Source of the DNA: Anabaena sp. WA102
GTDB taxonomy: Bacteria > Cyanobacteriota > Cyanobacteriia > Cyanobacteriales > Nostocaceae
Reading direction: 5' to 3'
DNA length: 64,000 nt
Assembly (NCBI RefSeq): GCF_001277295.1
Contig: NZ_CP011456.1
Span: 3,848,001-3,912,000, forward strand
Shown: positions 1-8,884 of the stretch, one piece after another
Layout: each line of letters starts with the position of its first letter
Position numbering within the stretch: the first letter of the stretch is position 1
Program-made: the position numbers and the translations under genes
Notes under the pieces: generated by a model
The model's database searches: none
Seen by the model: only the letters and a program-made list of their open reading frames with translations
Told to the model about the DNA's origin: nothing

Positions 1-3000
1 CATTTTCATCACTAATCACCGAACCATTGTAATAAGCTAAAGCTTGAAAATCTTCACGAATCCGAGTATTTGCTAAACCATTGGAGAAACCTCCACCATA
101 ACCCCAACCTTTGGGTAAACCTGTAGCTAATGGTGCTAATTTAACATCACGACGATTATCACTGAATCGGGTAGAAATTGGTTGTTCTGCATAAACAGTA
201 TCTACCAAATTTGGCGGACGATAACCAGTTAATTGTAATACCGCTTCATTCACCACCATGACAGTAAATTGTCCTTTGGTAGCGTTTCCTTGATGATCTT
301 TTAATTCCAGTTCTACATTTGCTTCTTTTCCCGGTTCTAAAGATTTTTCAACTGGGTTAACTTGTACCTTTAAATATTTATCTGTTAGGTTAACTTTAAA
401 AGCTGCAAACCCAATTTTGGCTAAATTTTCTAAACTTCCCGGTTCTACTTGATTAAGTGGTTTACCTTGTCTGACTAATACCGCCTCTACTGCTGCATTA
501 GGTAACATTTCCGGGGTAATTGTAAACTGAATTTGGGGCGCACCTCCTTTAATTTTAACTACTTGTTGATAGAGAGGTTTATCTTTAATCACCGCAAAAT
601 ATAATTCTCCTTCTGGGTAGGGAGATTGAATTAAAGCTGTAGCTATGTCTCCAGGTTTAAACTCTTTTTTATTTAATTTAACTTCCAATTTATCTTTTTC
701 TTCTCCACCCCAAAATACTTGATTTTCTCCTGTCACCCAAATTTGTAAATCTGTGGCTGTAAGTTCATCTCTACTATTACTGAAATTAGCGCGAATCCGA
801 TATGAACCTGATACAGTAGGTTTTAAATTGACTGTTTCGGGAGTATTCCCAGATGTAATATCTGTTTTCCCAACTGTCTGATATTCAACTTGATTTTGTG
901 GAGTTTTGCTACCTTCAACAATTTTGGTGACGCTGCTATATTTCATCTGTTGTAATTCCAGATGTATTCTTTGATTGTCTAAAGCTTTTCCAGTTGCGTC
1001 AGTGACAATGAATTCTATAGGAAAATCTTTGCCAGCGTCAGCGACAAAATTCGTTTTTAAACCAATTATTCGGTTACTGGGTAAAGCGGTAAAACTTTGG
1101 GAATTAGCAACCGATAAATTAGAAATATCACTAATTTGCACATCTACCCGATAAGTCATGGGGTATGGTAAATCTTTAGCTACAGTTACAGTTTGACTAC
1201 TTTTCCCATTCGTATCTAATTTAGTGCTAGTTTGCAAAACATCATTCGTCACATTGGGACTTTCTTCTGGCCAAAACCATTGTCTCCCAAAACTAAATTC
1301 TTCCCAACCTTTAGGGATAAAATTAGTCTGTTTACGAGTGACAAAATATTTAGCTTCTCCCCCTTCAACTGGTGAACCAAATAAATAATTACTTCCTACC
1401 TGCACATCAATTTTGTCATCAATTACTGCAAATTCTTGATTGAGTTTTAAATCAACTTTAAAATTTGGGGGTTTAAATTCTGCTACTCGAAACTCTCCCG
1501 AAATTTCTTGTCCCTTGTTACCTTTAGCTTTAATAGTATAAAAGCCTAAAGGCTGATTTTGAGGAATTGGTAACTCTAAAGAAAATGTACTAAATTGGTT
1601 AGTTGTTTTTGTTCCTAAATCTGTATTTTGTCCATTAGGACTAACTAAAGTTAATTGATAAACGGAATTTTTGTCTTCCTGAATTTTACCTTTTTCTAAA
1701 TAATCTGCAAAAGCAGTAAAAGCAGCTTTTTCTCCGGGTTGATATAATTGTCTATCAGAAAAGATAATTCCTCGTGATTCTGGTTTATCAGCTTCCCAAC
1801 CGGCATCAATTCCATAACCATAAGCACCACTATATTCTTCCGTTCTCGCAAATGCCCAATCTTGATTTTCACTGGCGATTACTAATAATTGTAGTCCGCT
1901 AGATTTTAATTTGGGATAACATTGTATTAATTGATTATTCTCAATGATCAAAATTCCCTTTTCATCAGTTTTTCCAGTTGCACAGGGTACAGGTTGAGGA
2001 CGAGATTTTTCTGCTAATTTTGATTGATAAATTTCAATATTTACCGCTTTAACTGGTGAACCATCACTAAGATGATGAACCCGAATTAAACCCGATTCTG
2101 GAAACCATTGAGAAAAGACACCTAAATTAGTTAATTGTACCATGCCATAAGTTGTCGGTTCTTTCCACAATTGCTTACCGTCTTCTTGATATTTATGAGT
2201 TCGTGCTTGCACTCCATAAGCTAACATTCCCTGACGATTACCTAATTTTTCTTTCAGAGGAATATTGATAGTTAATGACTGATTTTGTTTACCCCTAATT
2301 TTGAAATCTTGCCATTTAGAAGGTTCGGGTAATAAATCATTAGCAGTATTTGTATAAACCAAATCTGTAGGCTTAACAATGCGATAAGCAGCTTGATATT
2401 TTGACTCTGGTAAATTAATAGTATCAATATTAATTTGCAAATCTTTATCTGTGAGGAAAATATTTAAATCTGATGGTACAGAAATATTTCCAGCCACATC
2501 ACCAGTATCATATTTAATTGTTACTGGTTTACCTAAAGTTTGCCCAAATTTATCTTTAAGATTTTTCTCAATATTAATTGTATAAGTAGTAGATGGTTCT
2601 AAAGAATAGGGATTAATGCTGACAATTCTATCTTCTTCAGAAACTTGCAATACAGTATCAATATTTTTAGGTACGGGCTTAATTTTAATATTGTCCTTAA
2701 CGGAATCTGCCAATAAAATGTTATTAAATTCTAACTGAGGACTACCTTTAGTAAATCTCCCATAAGTTCCCCCAGAATCTGGTTCTCCATAGGGTTTAAT
2801 TCCCACAAATCCTAAAGGTGAATAAGTTGCTAACTTACTAACAAATTCTTTTTGACTGGGTAAATTACCATTAGCAGGAAGAATACCAAGAGAAAAAGTC
2901 AACCGATAAGAAGTAGCTTTCTCTAAATTTTGCCCAGGAATAAGATTATAAACCCAATTTCTGACTGAAGGGTCAAATTTTTCAAAAGGATCTAAACTTT

Positions 3001-3649
3001 CTGGTGTTTCTTCCTTCGCTAATTCCACCTTAAAACCCACACCTTGCGTTTTACCTTCAGGAATTAACTGTAAATGCTTTTGGACAGAATCTAAATCTAA
3101 TTCTAAATTAGAGGTAAATTGCAACTTTGGTTGTAAACCCATTGGTTCAACTACGGCTTTTTCAATCGGGTTAACTCCTGGTAAATTAGTAATTTGAATA
3201 GATTCAGTATTAAAAGTCCAAGCCAAATCTTGACTTAACCGATGATTTTTCAAATCTGCTAAACCCGCTTTAAGAGTAACCTTAACTCGCGTTGCTTTCG
3301 GTATAGCTTTATCAGCTTGAAAACCCACCATACGCGGAGTTAAAAAGCGAAATTGTCCCGGTAAAGGAGGCCAAATCGCAAATTTAGTTAATAAACTTTG
3401 CTGTTGGGGACTATCAAGACTTTCAACAGGAATTAAAGCTTCCTGAAAGCGAATCCGAATTTGATTGGTAGGTTTTGCATCTCCTAAAGGACTAATTTGT
3501 TCTATCCAATCTGGTAACTTTGGCGTAATTAATGACTCAACAGGTGGTAACTTTTCCTTACCTGGTTGAATAGTCATAAAATTACAACCAGTCATTCCAA
3601 ACACGAGAGTGACAATAAACAGGAACTTAAAGATTTTTCTAATCATCAT
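1..3649 (-). CDS. Alpha-2-macroglobulin family lipoprotein (partial, C-terminus beyond left edge)
   Basis: An uninterrupted minus-strand frame of about 1216 codons runs from the tandem ATGs at 3649/3646 off the left edge. The N-terminus is a lipoprotein signal: basic MIRKIFK, a hydrophobic stretch, then a lipobox ending G-M-T-G-C with the acylated Cys at residue 22. The body is a chain of beta-rich segments with frequent proline/glycine turns, as in the MG domains of bacterial alpha-2-macroglobulins, and the last visible part (SVISDEN) resembles the region after the bait/macroglobulin core. Bacterial alpha-2-macroglobulins trap periplasmic proteases and are classically paired with penicillin-binding protein 1C; here pbpC lies divergently 136 bp away, which supports the call. 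The thioester CxEQ motif, if present, would lie outside the window and cannot be judged. Confidence 0.85.
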   Translation of the reverse strand, partial: MMIRKIFKFLFIVTLVFGMTGCNFMTIQPGKEKLPPVESLITPKLPDWIEQISPLGDAKPTNQIRIRFQEALIPVESLDSPQQQSLLTKFAIWPPLPGQFRFLTPRMVGFQADKAIPKATRVKVTLKAGLADLKNHRLSQDLAWTFNTESIQITNLPGVNPIEKAVVEPMGLQPKLQFTSNLELDLDSVQKHLQLIPEGKTQGVGFKVELAKEETPESLDPFEKFDPSVRNWVYNLIPGQNLEKATSYRLTFSLGILPANGNLPSQKEFVSKLATYSPLGFVGIKPYGEPDSGGTYGRFTKGSPQLEFNNILLADSVKDNIKIKPVPKNIDTVLQVSEEDRIVSINPYSLEPSTTYTINIEKNLKDKFGQTLGKPVTIKYDTGDVAGNISVPSDLNIFLTDKDLQINIDTINLPESKYQAAYRIVKPTDLVYTNTANDLLPEPSKWQDFKIRGKQNQSLTINIPLKEKLGNRQGMLAYGVQARTHKYQEDGKQLWKEPTTYGMVQLTNLGVFSQWFPESGLIRVHHLSDGSPVKAVNIEIYQSKLAEKSRPQPVPCATGKTDEKGILIIENNQLIQCYPKLKSSGLQLLVIASENQDWAFARTEEYSGAYGYGIDAGWEADKPESRGIIFSDRQLYQPGEKAAFTAFADYLEKGKIQEDKNSVYQLTLVSPNGQNTDLGTKTTNQFSTFSLELPIPQNQPLGFYTIKAKGNKGQEISGEFRVAEFKPPNFKVDLKLNQEFAVIDDKIDVQVGSNYLFGSPVEGGEAKYFVTRKQTNFIPKGWEEFSFGRQWFWPEESPNVTNDVLQTSTKLDTNGKSSQTVTVAKDLPYPMTYRVDVQISDISNLSVANSQSFTALPSNRIIGLKTNFVADAGKDFPIEFIVTDATGKALDNQRIHLELQQMKYSSVTKIVEGSKTPQNQVEYQTVGKTDITSGNTPETVNLKPTVSGSYRIRANFSNSRDELTATDLQIWVTGENQVFWGGEEKDKLEVKLNKKEFKPGDIATALIQSPYPEGELYFAVIKDKPLYQQVVKIKGGAPQIQFTITPEMLPNAAVEAVLVRQGKPLNQVEPGSLENLAKIGFAAFKVNLTDKYLKVQVNPVEKSLEPGKEANVELELKDHQGNATKGQFTVMVVNEAVLQLTGYRPPNLVDTVYAEQPISTRFSDNRRDVKLAPLATGLPKGWGYGGGFSNGLANTRIREDFQALAYYNGSVISDEN

Positions 3650-3785
3650 ATTAAATAAAATGTAAACAACTCTCTTCCTCTGTGTTCTCTGTGCCTCCGT
3701 GGTTCGATTAAAAAACAGGAATGATATATAGATAACTAATGTAACGTAACTATTTCCCAAAAAGCATACAATTCTTAACATTATT

Positions 3786-6140
3786 ATGAATTTACTAACT
3801 CATTTCCTCAAAACTCTTACTCTCTGCGTCTTAGCGTCTCTGCGTGAGATAAAATCATATAAATTGCAGATAAAGCGAAACTACAAACTGAATAAAATTA
3901 TTGTCCCTTGCATTGTAATCTGTTTATTAATCCGATTATGTCCTTATTTTGCCCCTATTCGTAGTCTAGATATTGCCCAGCATCAATTAGCAATAGAGTT
4001 TACAGATCGTAACAATTTACCATTAGGAACTATATTAACCAGTGATCAAGAAAATACCTCAGTTGTCAAATTAAATCAAGTTTCACCACAATTCATCAAA
4101 GCAATATTAGCCGCCGAAGATGCTCATTTTTATCAACATGGTGCATTAGATTTAAAAGCAATTTTTCGAGCGATAAAAATAGCAATTGAGAATAAAAAAA
4201 TTGTTTCCGGTGCTTCCACAATTACCATGCAATTGGCGAGAATGTTGGATAATTCACCGCGAACAATGACTGCAAAATTAAAAGAGGTTTGGTTATCTTG
4301 GCGATTAGCTGCGGGAATGACGAAAGATGAAATTCTTGCTGCTTATATTAATCGTTTACCTATGGGGGGAAATATTTATGGTGTAGAAGCTGCGGCGCAA
4401 ATTTACTTTTCTATTCCTGCTAGTGATTTAAACTTAGCCCAAGCTTCTATTTTAGCAGCAATTCCTAATAATCCCACTTATTTTAATCCTTATCAACATC
4501 GAGAAAGATTACAGCAAAGACAGAAATATGTTTTAAATAGAATGGTACAGGAAAAATATATTTCTGATGCAGACGCGCAACTTATATATAAAGAAAAAAT
4601 AATATTTCAACCTCGTCAACAGGGAATTATTGCTGCACCACATTTTCTATTTTGGTTAGCCAAACAAAACAATACACCTAATCAGGAATCATCACCTATT
4701 CGCACGACAATAAATCGCCCTTTACAGCAATTTGTGGAAGCACAAGTACAACAAGTAATTTCCTCTTTAAAGGCTAATAATGTCCATGATGCAGCAGTAG
4801 TGATAATTGACAACTCCTCTGGAGAGGTTTTAAGTTATGTTGGTTCGCCTGATTATTTTAATGATGTGAAATTAGGACGAAATGATGGAGTACAAGCTTT
4901 ACGACAACCTGGTTCTACATTAAAGCCATTTGTGTATGAATTAGCTTTAGAAAAAGGAGTAATTAATCCTCATACGATTTTGCCAGATGTACCTGCCCAT
5001 TATGCAATTCCGGGAGCGAAATTATATAGTCCCACAGACTATACTAACAGCTTTCTCGGTCCGGTGAGAGTGAGAGTTGCTTTAGCAAATTCTTTAAATG
5101 TACCTGCGGTAAAGGTATTAGAAAGAGTGGGTGTAGAAACTTTTTTAAATCGCTTACATGAGTTGGGTTTTGCACATTTAAATCAAGATGCTGAATATTA
5201 CGGTTTGGGTTTAACTTTGGGTAGTGGTGAGGTGAACTTGTGGGAACTAGCTAGGGCTTATTTAACTATGGCTAACATGGGGAAAATAACACCATTAGTA
5301 ACTACATTAAACAGTTCCCCAAATTCAAATTCTCAATCTTTAGTTTCCAATTATTGGCAATTAATTATTGATATGTTAAGCGATCGCTATGCCCGATCCA
5401 CAGCTTTTGGTGTAGACTCAGTGTTAAATTTGCCCTTTCCCGTCGCTGTCAAAACTGGTACATCTTCAAATTATCGTGATACCTGGACAGTTGGCTTTAG
5501 CAGTGATTATACTGTGGCTACCTGGGTGGGTAATTTCAACGGTGAACCCATGCGTCAGGTTTCCGGTGTCACAGGGGCTGCACCTTTGTGGAACAGAATC
5601 ATGTTACATCTGCATGAACATCAAACACCCGCTAATTTTCCATCTCCAGAGGGCATGGTAAAATTACCAATTTGTGCCATCACAGGGCTAAAACCTACAC
5701 CTAGCTGTACTTCCGTAGTTCAAGAATATTTCTCTGTGAAAGATAAAATTGCATATCAAAAATCTACGGATTTTCATTTATCACCTGTGTATGATCAATG
5801 GTTAGCAAAACAGCCACAATTGCATTTTAATCCTGATAATTTCCACATTATCTCTCCTCGTAATGGGGATTTATTTCTGCTGTATCCATCTGGAGAGGGA
5901 CAGCAAAAACTAGAATTTAAAGCTAGTGGAACATTAAATCAGTCTATAGACTGGTGGCTAAATGATCAACATTTATCTACACAATCAACCAATGCGATAT
6001 TTTGGCATTTACGCCCCGGTAATTGGAAGCTAGAAGCCAGAACTGGTAAGATGCGTGACCAAATAAACTTTCAAGTAAAGTTAGGAAATATCCAACCGAG
6101 AAAACAAGGTTTTTCTGTAGCAGATCCTACTAAATTATAG
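3786..6140 (+). CDS. pbpC: Penicillin-binding protein 1C (glycosyltransferase/transpeptidase)
   Basis: Bifunctional peptidoglycan synthase of the PBP1C class. One membrane segment (around residues 38-55) is followed by a GT51 glycosyltransferase domain (AAEDAHFYQHGALD, then GASTITMQLARML) and a transpeptidase domain with the three serine-acyltransferase motifs: PGSTLKPF (SxxK), SLN (SxN) and KTGTS. The last 90 or so residues match the position of the PBP1C C-terminal domain. It is divergent from the alpha-2-macroglobulin gene, the classical partner. The first 25 or so codons look repeat-derived: the DNA at 3815-3855 matches the 'ctctgcgtctt...gcgtgag' intergenic repeat type, so the true start may be a later codon just before the membrane segment. 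No clear Shine-Dalgarno sequence decides it. Confidence 0.92.
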   Translation: MNLLTHFLKTLTLCVLASLREIKSYKLQIKRNYKLNKIIVPCIVICLLIRLCPYFAPIRSLDIAQHQLAIEFTDRNNLPLGTILTSDQENTSVVKLNQVSPQFIKAILAAEDAHFYQHGALDLKAIFRAIKIAIENKKIVSGASTITMQLARMLDNSPRTMTAKLKEVWLSWRLAAGMTKDEILAAYINRLPMGGNIYGVEAAAQIYFSIPASDLNLAQASILAAIPNNPTYFNPYQHRERLQQRQKYVLNRMVQEKYISDADAQLIYKEKIIFQPRQQGIIAAPHFLFWLAKQNNTPNQESSPIRTTINRPLQQFVEAQVQQVISSLKANNVHDAAVVIIDNSSGEVLSYVGSPDYFNDVKLGRNDGVQALRQPGSTLKPFVYELALEKGVINPHTILPDVPAHYAIPGAKLYSPTDYTNSFLGPVRVRVALANSLNVPAVKVLERVGVETFLNRLHELGFAHLNQDAEYYGLGLTLGSGEVNLWELARAYLTMANMGKITPLVTTLNSSPNSNSQSLVSNYWQLIIDMLSDRYARSTAFGVDSVLNLPFPVAVKTGTSSNYRDTWTVGFSSDYTVATWVGNFNGEPMRQVSGVTGAAPLWNRIMLHLHEHQTPANFPSPEGMVKLPICAITGLKPTPSCTSVVQEYFSVKDKIAYQKSTDFHLSPVYDQWLAKQPQLHFNPDNFHIISPRNGDLFLLYPSGEGQQKLEFKASGTLNQSIDWWLNDQHLSTQSTNAIFWHLRPGNWKLEARTGKMRDQINFQVKLGNIQPRKQGFSVADPTKL

Positions 6141-6254
6141 GATGTTATGGATTGATGAATTTTACATAATCACCTCAATCTTTTATCCGGGATTTGATCA
6201 ATTAAAGTTGATTATGTAAATGTGGTTAAAAGTTTTCAGAAAGTGAAAATAGTC

Positions 6255-6401
6255 ATGAAAAATACACAAGAACGCAAGTCTACTAAAAAGAAACAGTCTT
6301 TTTCTCCTGTTGATATTGGGACTCCTAAAGTACCAGTCCGCAAAACTAAAGCGAAAAATCAACAGTCTGAATCACTCAGCGACTGGGAACACGCAAGTTA
6401 A
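6255..6401 (+). CDS. Small basic hypothetical protein (48 aa)
   Basis: ATG at 6255 to TAA at 6399-6401 gives a 48-residue, Lys/Arg/Ser-rich peptide (MKNTQERKSTKKKQ...) with a proline-containing middle and an acidic tail ending SDWEHAS. There is no signal peptide or membrane segment and no convincing Shine-Dalgarno sequence. It lies 114 bp after pbpC on the same strand. Composition is non-repetitive, unlike the flanking DNA, which is why it is kept, but it has no recognised family. Confidence 0.4.
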   Translation: MKNTQERKSTKKKQSFSPVDIGTPKVPVRKTKAKNQQSESLSDWEHAS

Positions 6402-6431
6402 TTTATGAACTGCTTTTCTTTCCCTGCATCT

Positions 6432-6644
6432 GTCTAAACTATGATTTGTAGTGATGTTGGTGATAATGATGATTGGCGTTGCTGATTAAGGGTATGAATT
6501 TTAGTCTCACGCAAAGGCGCAAAGACGCAAAGGTAAGATTTTTAAAGGTTCAATTTGGAAATTTCATACCTCGATTCAGCAACGCCTGATGATTTAATAT
6601 GGTGATCATTGAATCAAAGTAATCAAAATAATTATAGTTTAGAC
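6432..6644. repeat. Inverted-repeat element, TCTRAACTATGATT family, copy 1 (carries a nested element)
   Basis: The left end reads GTCTAAACTATGATT and the right end AATTATAGTTTAGAC, near-perfect terminal inverted repeats. The interior is rich in TGAT/GATT units. A second copy with the same ends lies at 7402-7576. A separate 112-bp element is inserted inside this copy (6475-6586). Non-coding and probably non-autonomous. Confidence 0.6.
6475..6586. mobile_element. 112-bp miniature inverted-repeat element, GGCGTTGCTGA ends
   Basis: The two ends (GGCGTTGCTGATTAAGGGTA and, on the other strand, GGCGTTGCTGAATCGAGGTA) form terminal inverted repeats of about 27 bp. The centre holds the 'acgcaaaggcgcaaagacgcaaag' type repeat. 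Both flanks read TGATGATT, consistent with an 8-bp target-site duplication, though the host sequence is itself TGAT-rich. Confidence 0.65.
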
Positions 6645-6801
6645 AATAATCAAGTAAGGTAGGGTAAGTTAGGGTCAAGAAAAGATGATCAATGAAAAGC
6701 ATAGATACTCAGAACTGACATCCAAAATCATTGGATGTTCTATGACTGTGCATAAAACATTGGGTAATGGTTTTCAAGAAGTAATTTATCAAAGAGCATT
6801 G

Positions 6802-7000
6802 TTCAGAGGGAACAGGGAACGGGCAACAGGGAACAGGAAAAACTCATGTTTAAAAACATGAGATTGAAATAATGACACTGTTTTTTTCGTGCTACGCATC
6901 TTTTAAAAATATCCTTTTTTTGACTGAGCTTTAAACTCAGCAAATGAGTGTTTCTTATTTGCTCCCTGTTCCCTGTTCCCTGTTCCCTGTTCCCTTCTTT
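6802..7000. repeat. About 200-bp insertion bounded by inverted GGGAACA heptamer repeats
   Basis: The left part contains tandem GGGAACA-type heptamers (from about 6808) and the right part their complement, CCCTGTT repeated about five times (6963-6994), so the ends are inverted. The interior holds small palindromes such as ACTCATGTTTAAAAACATGAG-like and GAGCTTTAAACTC-like stems. It interrupts the GxxExxY gene between codons for QRAL and EMQLAG. No target duplication could be fixed. Confidence 0.55.
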
Positions 7001-7233
7001 TGTAATTGAAATGCAATTGGCGGGTATTTCTTTTGCAAGAGAATTTGAAATGCCAATTTTTTACAAAAAAGAACAAATAGGAACACGACGAGTAGATTTT
7101 TTGGTCGAAGGTGTTATTTCAGTTGAAATAAAAGCAGTAACTAAATTAGAAGACGTTCATTTTGCACAAGCAATTAACTACTTAGAAGCATATAATCTTG
7201 AGATTGGGTTACTAATCAATTTCGGTGAAACTA

Positions 7234-7359
7234 AGTAGGTTGGCGTTGAAAATTGTCGTTATGGCAAGGCAAAAGGCAAGAGGCAAGAGGCAAGAGTGAA
7301 GAGGGTTTGGGCGATTTTACGTTTCTTTACACAGTTTGGTTTTATTGTGTTCACCTACT
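7234..7359. mobile_element. AGTAGGT miniature element, copy A (126 bp, TA flanks)
   Basis: Begins AGTAGGTTGGCG and ends with the complement of AGTAGGTGAACAC; TA lies on both sides (7232-7233 and 7360-7361). The interior has slipped 'ggcaaga' repeats. Removing the element plus one TA restores the reading frame E-T-S-L-N-F-K-R of the GxxExxY gene, which proves both the boundaries and the 2-bp target duplication. A TA duplication is typical of IS630/Tc1-mariner-driven elements. Confidence 0.85.
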
Positions 7360-7401
7360 TAGTTTGAACTTTAAAAGACTTACTAATAAGAAATATAAAA
7401 C

Positions 7402-7576
7402 GTCTGAACTATGATTCCTATGATTTGGATGATTCTTGTGATTTTTATGATTCTTGTGATTTTTATGATTTTTATGATTTGGATGATTTAGAGTCACACC
7501 TGTAAAAATCACATTCAATTGCATCATACAACTTCATCACATAAATCACATAAATCAAAAAAATCATAGTTTAGAC
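7402..7576. repeat. Inverted-repeat element, TCTRAACTATGATT family, copy 2
   Basis: Left end GTCTGAACTATGATT, right end AATCATAGTTTAGAC. The left half is a tandem array of TGATTTTTA / TGATTCTTG units (about 7418-7490). The right half carries the complementary AATCACATA units, so the whole could fold into one long stem. Related to 6432-6644. Confidence 0.6.
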
Positions 7577-7594
7577 TATGTTACAATTTTGAAA

Positions 7595-8324
7595 ATGGTA
7601 GAAAATCAGGGTTATAAAAATGCAAAGTGGCGACCAAAATCTGATTATTTTGATGATTTACATACTGACTGTCTATTGGACATTTAATCGCATGATTGAA
7701 TCTATAGACAATATAGTAAAAGTTGATTTCCAAAATGGTGCTGTTGATGATCAATTAAAAGAACAAAATCTCCAAGACACCGTGGGTATTTCCTTCAAAA
7801 CAGGTAATTATGGTTTAGATAAAGTAGAAACTGATCTCAAAGAGTTATCAATGAGTATTGAAAATAAATCAGATAGCATTGCCGTATATGTTGATTGGGA
7901 TAATAGTTCTTTCGTGGTTGAACATACCAAACAGTCCCGGCGAGTGATTCGCAAATCTCCTGACTTAACCCGCGATTTAGCTATACCCCAAGTCCCGACA
8001 ATCATTGCTCCTAAAAAGACAATTTCTGAAAATGTCACCGCAGAAGATGTATTTCAAAGAGATAAAGAATCAGGAATATATCAACCAGCTTCTCCCTTAA
8101 TTAATATTGCTGCCATCAAGAAGAATGATAAGAAGTTATACAAAGACTTTATAGATGGCAAAAAAAATTTGGAATTTTCATTACAACTTGTGCTGCGGAT
8201 TTCCGAAATGAGAGTCGGTATTGCGCCAGGAATAAATGTTCCTCCAGTGTCAATTATTAATTGTCCTTTTACTATTAAAAAACTCCCTTGGACTTACGCG
8301 CTACCCTGGAATAAGAAAAAGTGA
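7595..8324 (+). pseudogene. Hypothetical protein, probably frameshifted near its N-terminus
   Basis: The long frame from ATG 7620 encodes 234 residues with no recognised domain, but its first 27 residues look unnatural. In the neighbouring frame an ATG at 7595 gives MVENQGYKNAKWRPKSDYFDDL..., a typical soluble N-terminus, ending with TAA at about 7697. Removing one T from the TTT there fuses this frame to NRMIESIDNIVKVDF of the long frame. I infer a one-base frameshift, or a start at the internal ATG near 7692. The rest is charged, with a long linker (residues 100-150) and a short hydrophobic C-terminal part ending PWNKKK. It sits directly upstream of rnpB. Confidence 0.5.
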
Positions 8325-8374
8325 TTTTCAGGTAGTAGTACAGAGTATGCAATCAAATGTAAAATAGAGAAAGA

Positions 8375-8738
8375 AGAGAGTAGGCGTAGGCAGTTGCAGA
8401 TTAGTCATTAAGACTGGTTTGAGGAAAGTCCGGGCTTCCGAAAGACCAGACTTGCTGGATAACGTCCAGTGCGAGCGATCGTGAGGATAGTGCCACAGAA
8501 AGATACCGCCAGTCAATTTATTGGTTGGTAAGGGTGCAAAGGTGCGGTAAGAGCGCACCAGCAGCGTCGAGAGGCGTTGGCTCGGTAAACCCCAGTTGGA
8601 AGCAAGGCCGGAGGAACTACGGTTGGTCTTTTACCAGTTCCGCTTGAAAAGAGCCGCTAGAGGTGTTTGGTAACAAACATCCCAGATAGATAACTGCCCT
8701 CGCAAGAGAACAGAACCCGGCTTACTACCGACTCTCTT
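8375..8738 (+). ncRNA. rnpB: RNase P RNA (catalytic M1-type RNA)
   Basis: The ends pair (AGAGAGT at 8375-8381 with ACTCTCT at 8731-8737), forming helix P1. The conserved core is visible: GAGGAAAGTCCGGGC (about 8420), ACAGAAAGATACCGCC near 8494, GGTAAGGGTGCAAAGGTGCGGTAAGAGCGCACC-type segment near 8525, and the universal 3' region AGATAGATAACTGCCC...ACAGAACCCGGCTTA (8682-8726). Length of about 364 nt suits type A cyanobacterial RNase P RNA, which matures tRNA 5' ends. A TAAAAT -10-like box at 8360-8365 is correctly spaced from the inferred start. Confidence 0.95.
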
Positions 8739-8884
8739 TGAAAACGGACTTTGGATTTTATTTTCCATAGTTCGTTTTTTCAATTACTACAGAAAATGAG
8801 AGAGACTGAAACATTTTAGCTAATGAAATTTTGAATAGAGCTATTTGACAACTTATGACATAATATATAGCTATAGTTATTAAT

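Larger units (their letters stand above)
6685..7414 (+). pseudogene. GxxExxY protein gene, broken by two repeat insertions
   Basis: The N-terminal segment (MINEKHRYSELTSKIIG...GNGFQEVIYQRAL) starts at ATG 6685, stops matching at about 6801, and resumes at about 7001 (VIEMQLAGISFAREFEMPIFY...INFGET). It stops again at 7233, where a 126-bp miniature element gives an in-frame TAG, and resumes at 7361 (SLNFKRLTNK) to TGA at 7412-7414. Joined, the three pieces make a standard-length GxxExxY protein, a family of small PD-(D/E)XK-like proteins; the VDFLVE and EIKAV core motifs are visible. Removing the second element with one TA copy restores the frame exactly. The first insertion leaves a less certain junction. 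The residual open frame 6948-7238 is only a fragment. Confidence 0.8.
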
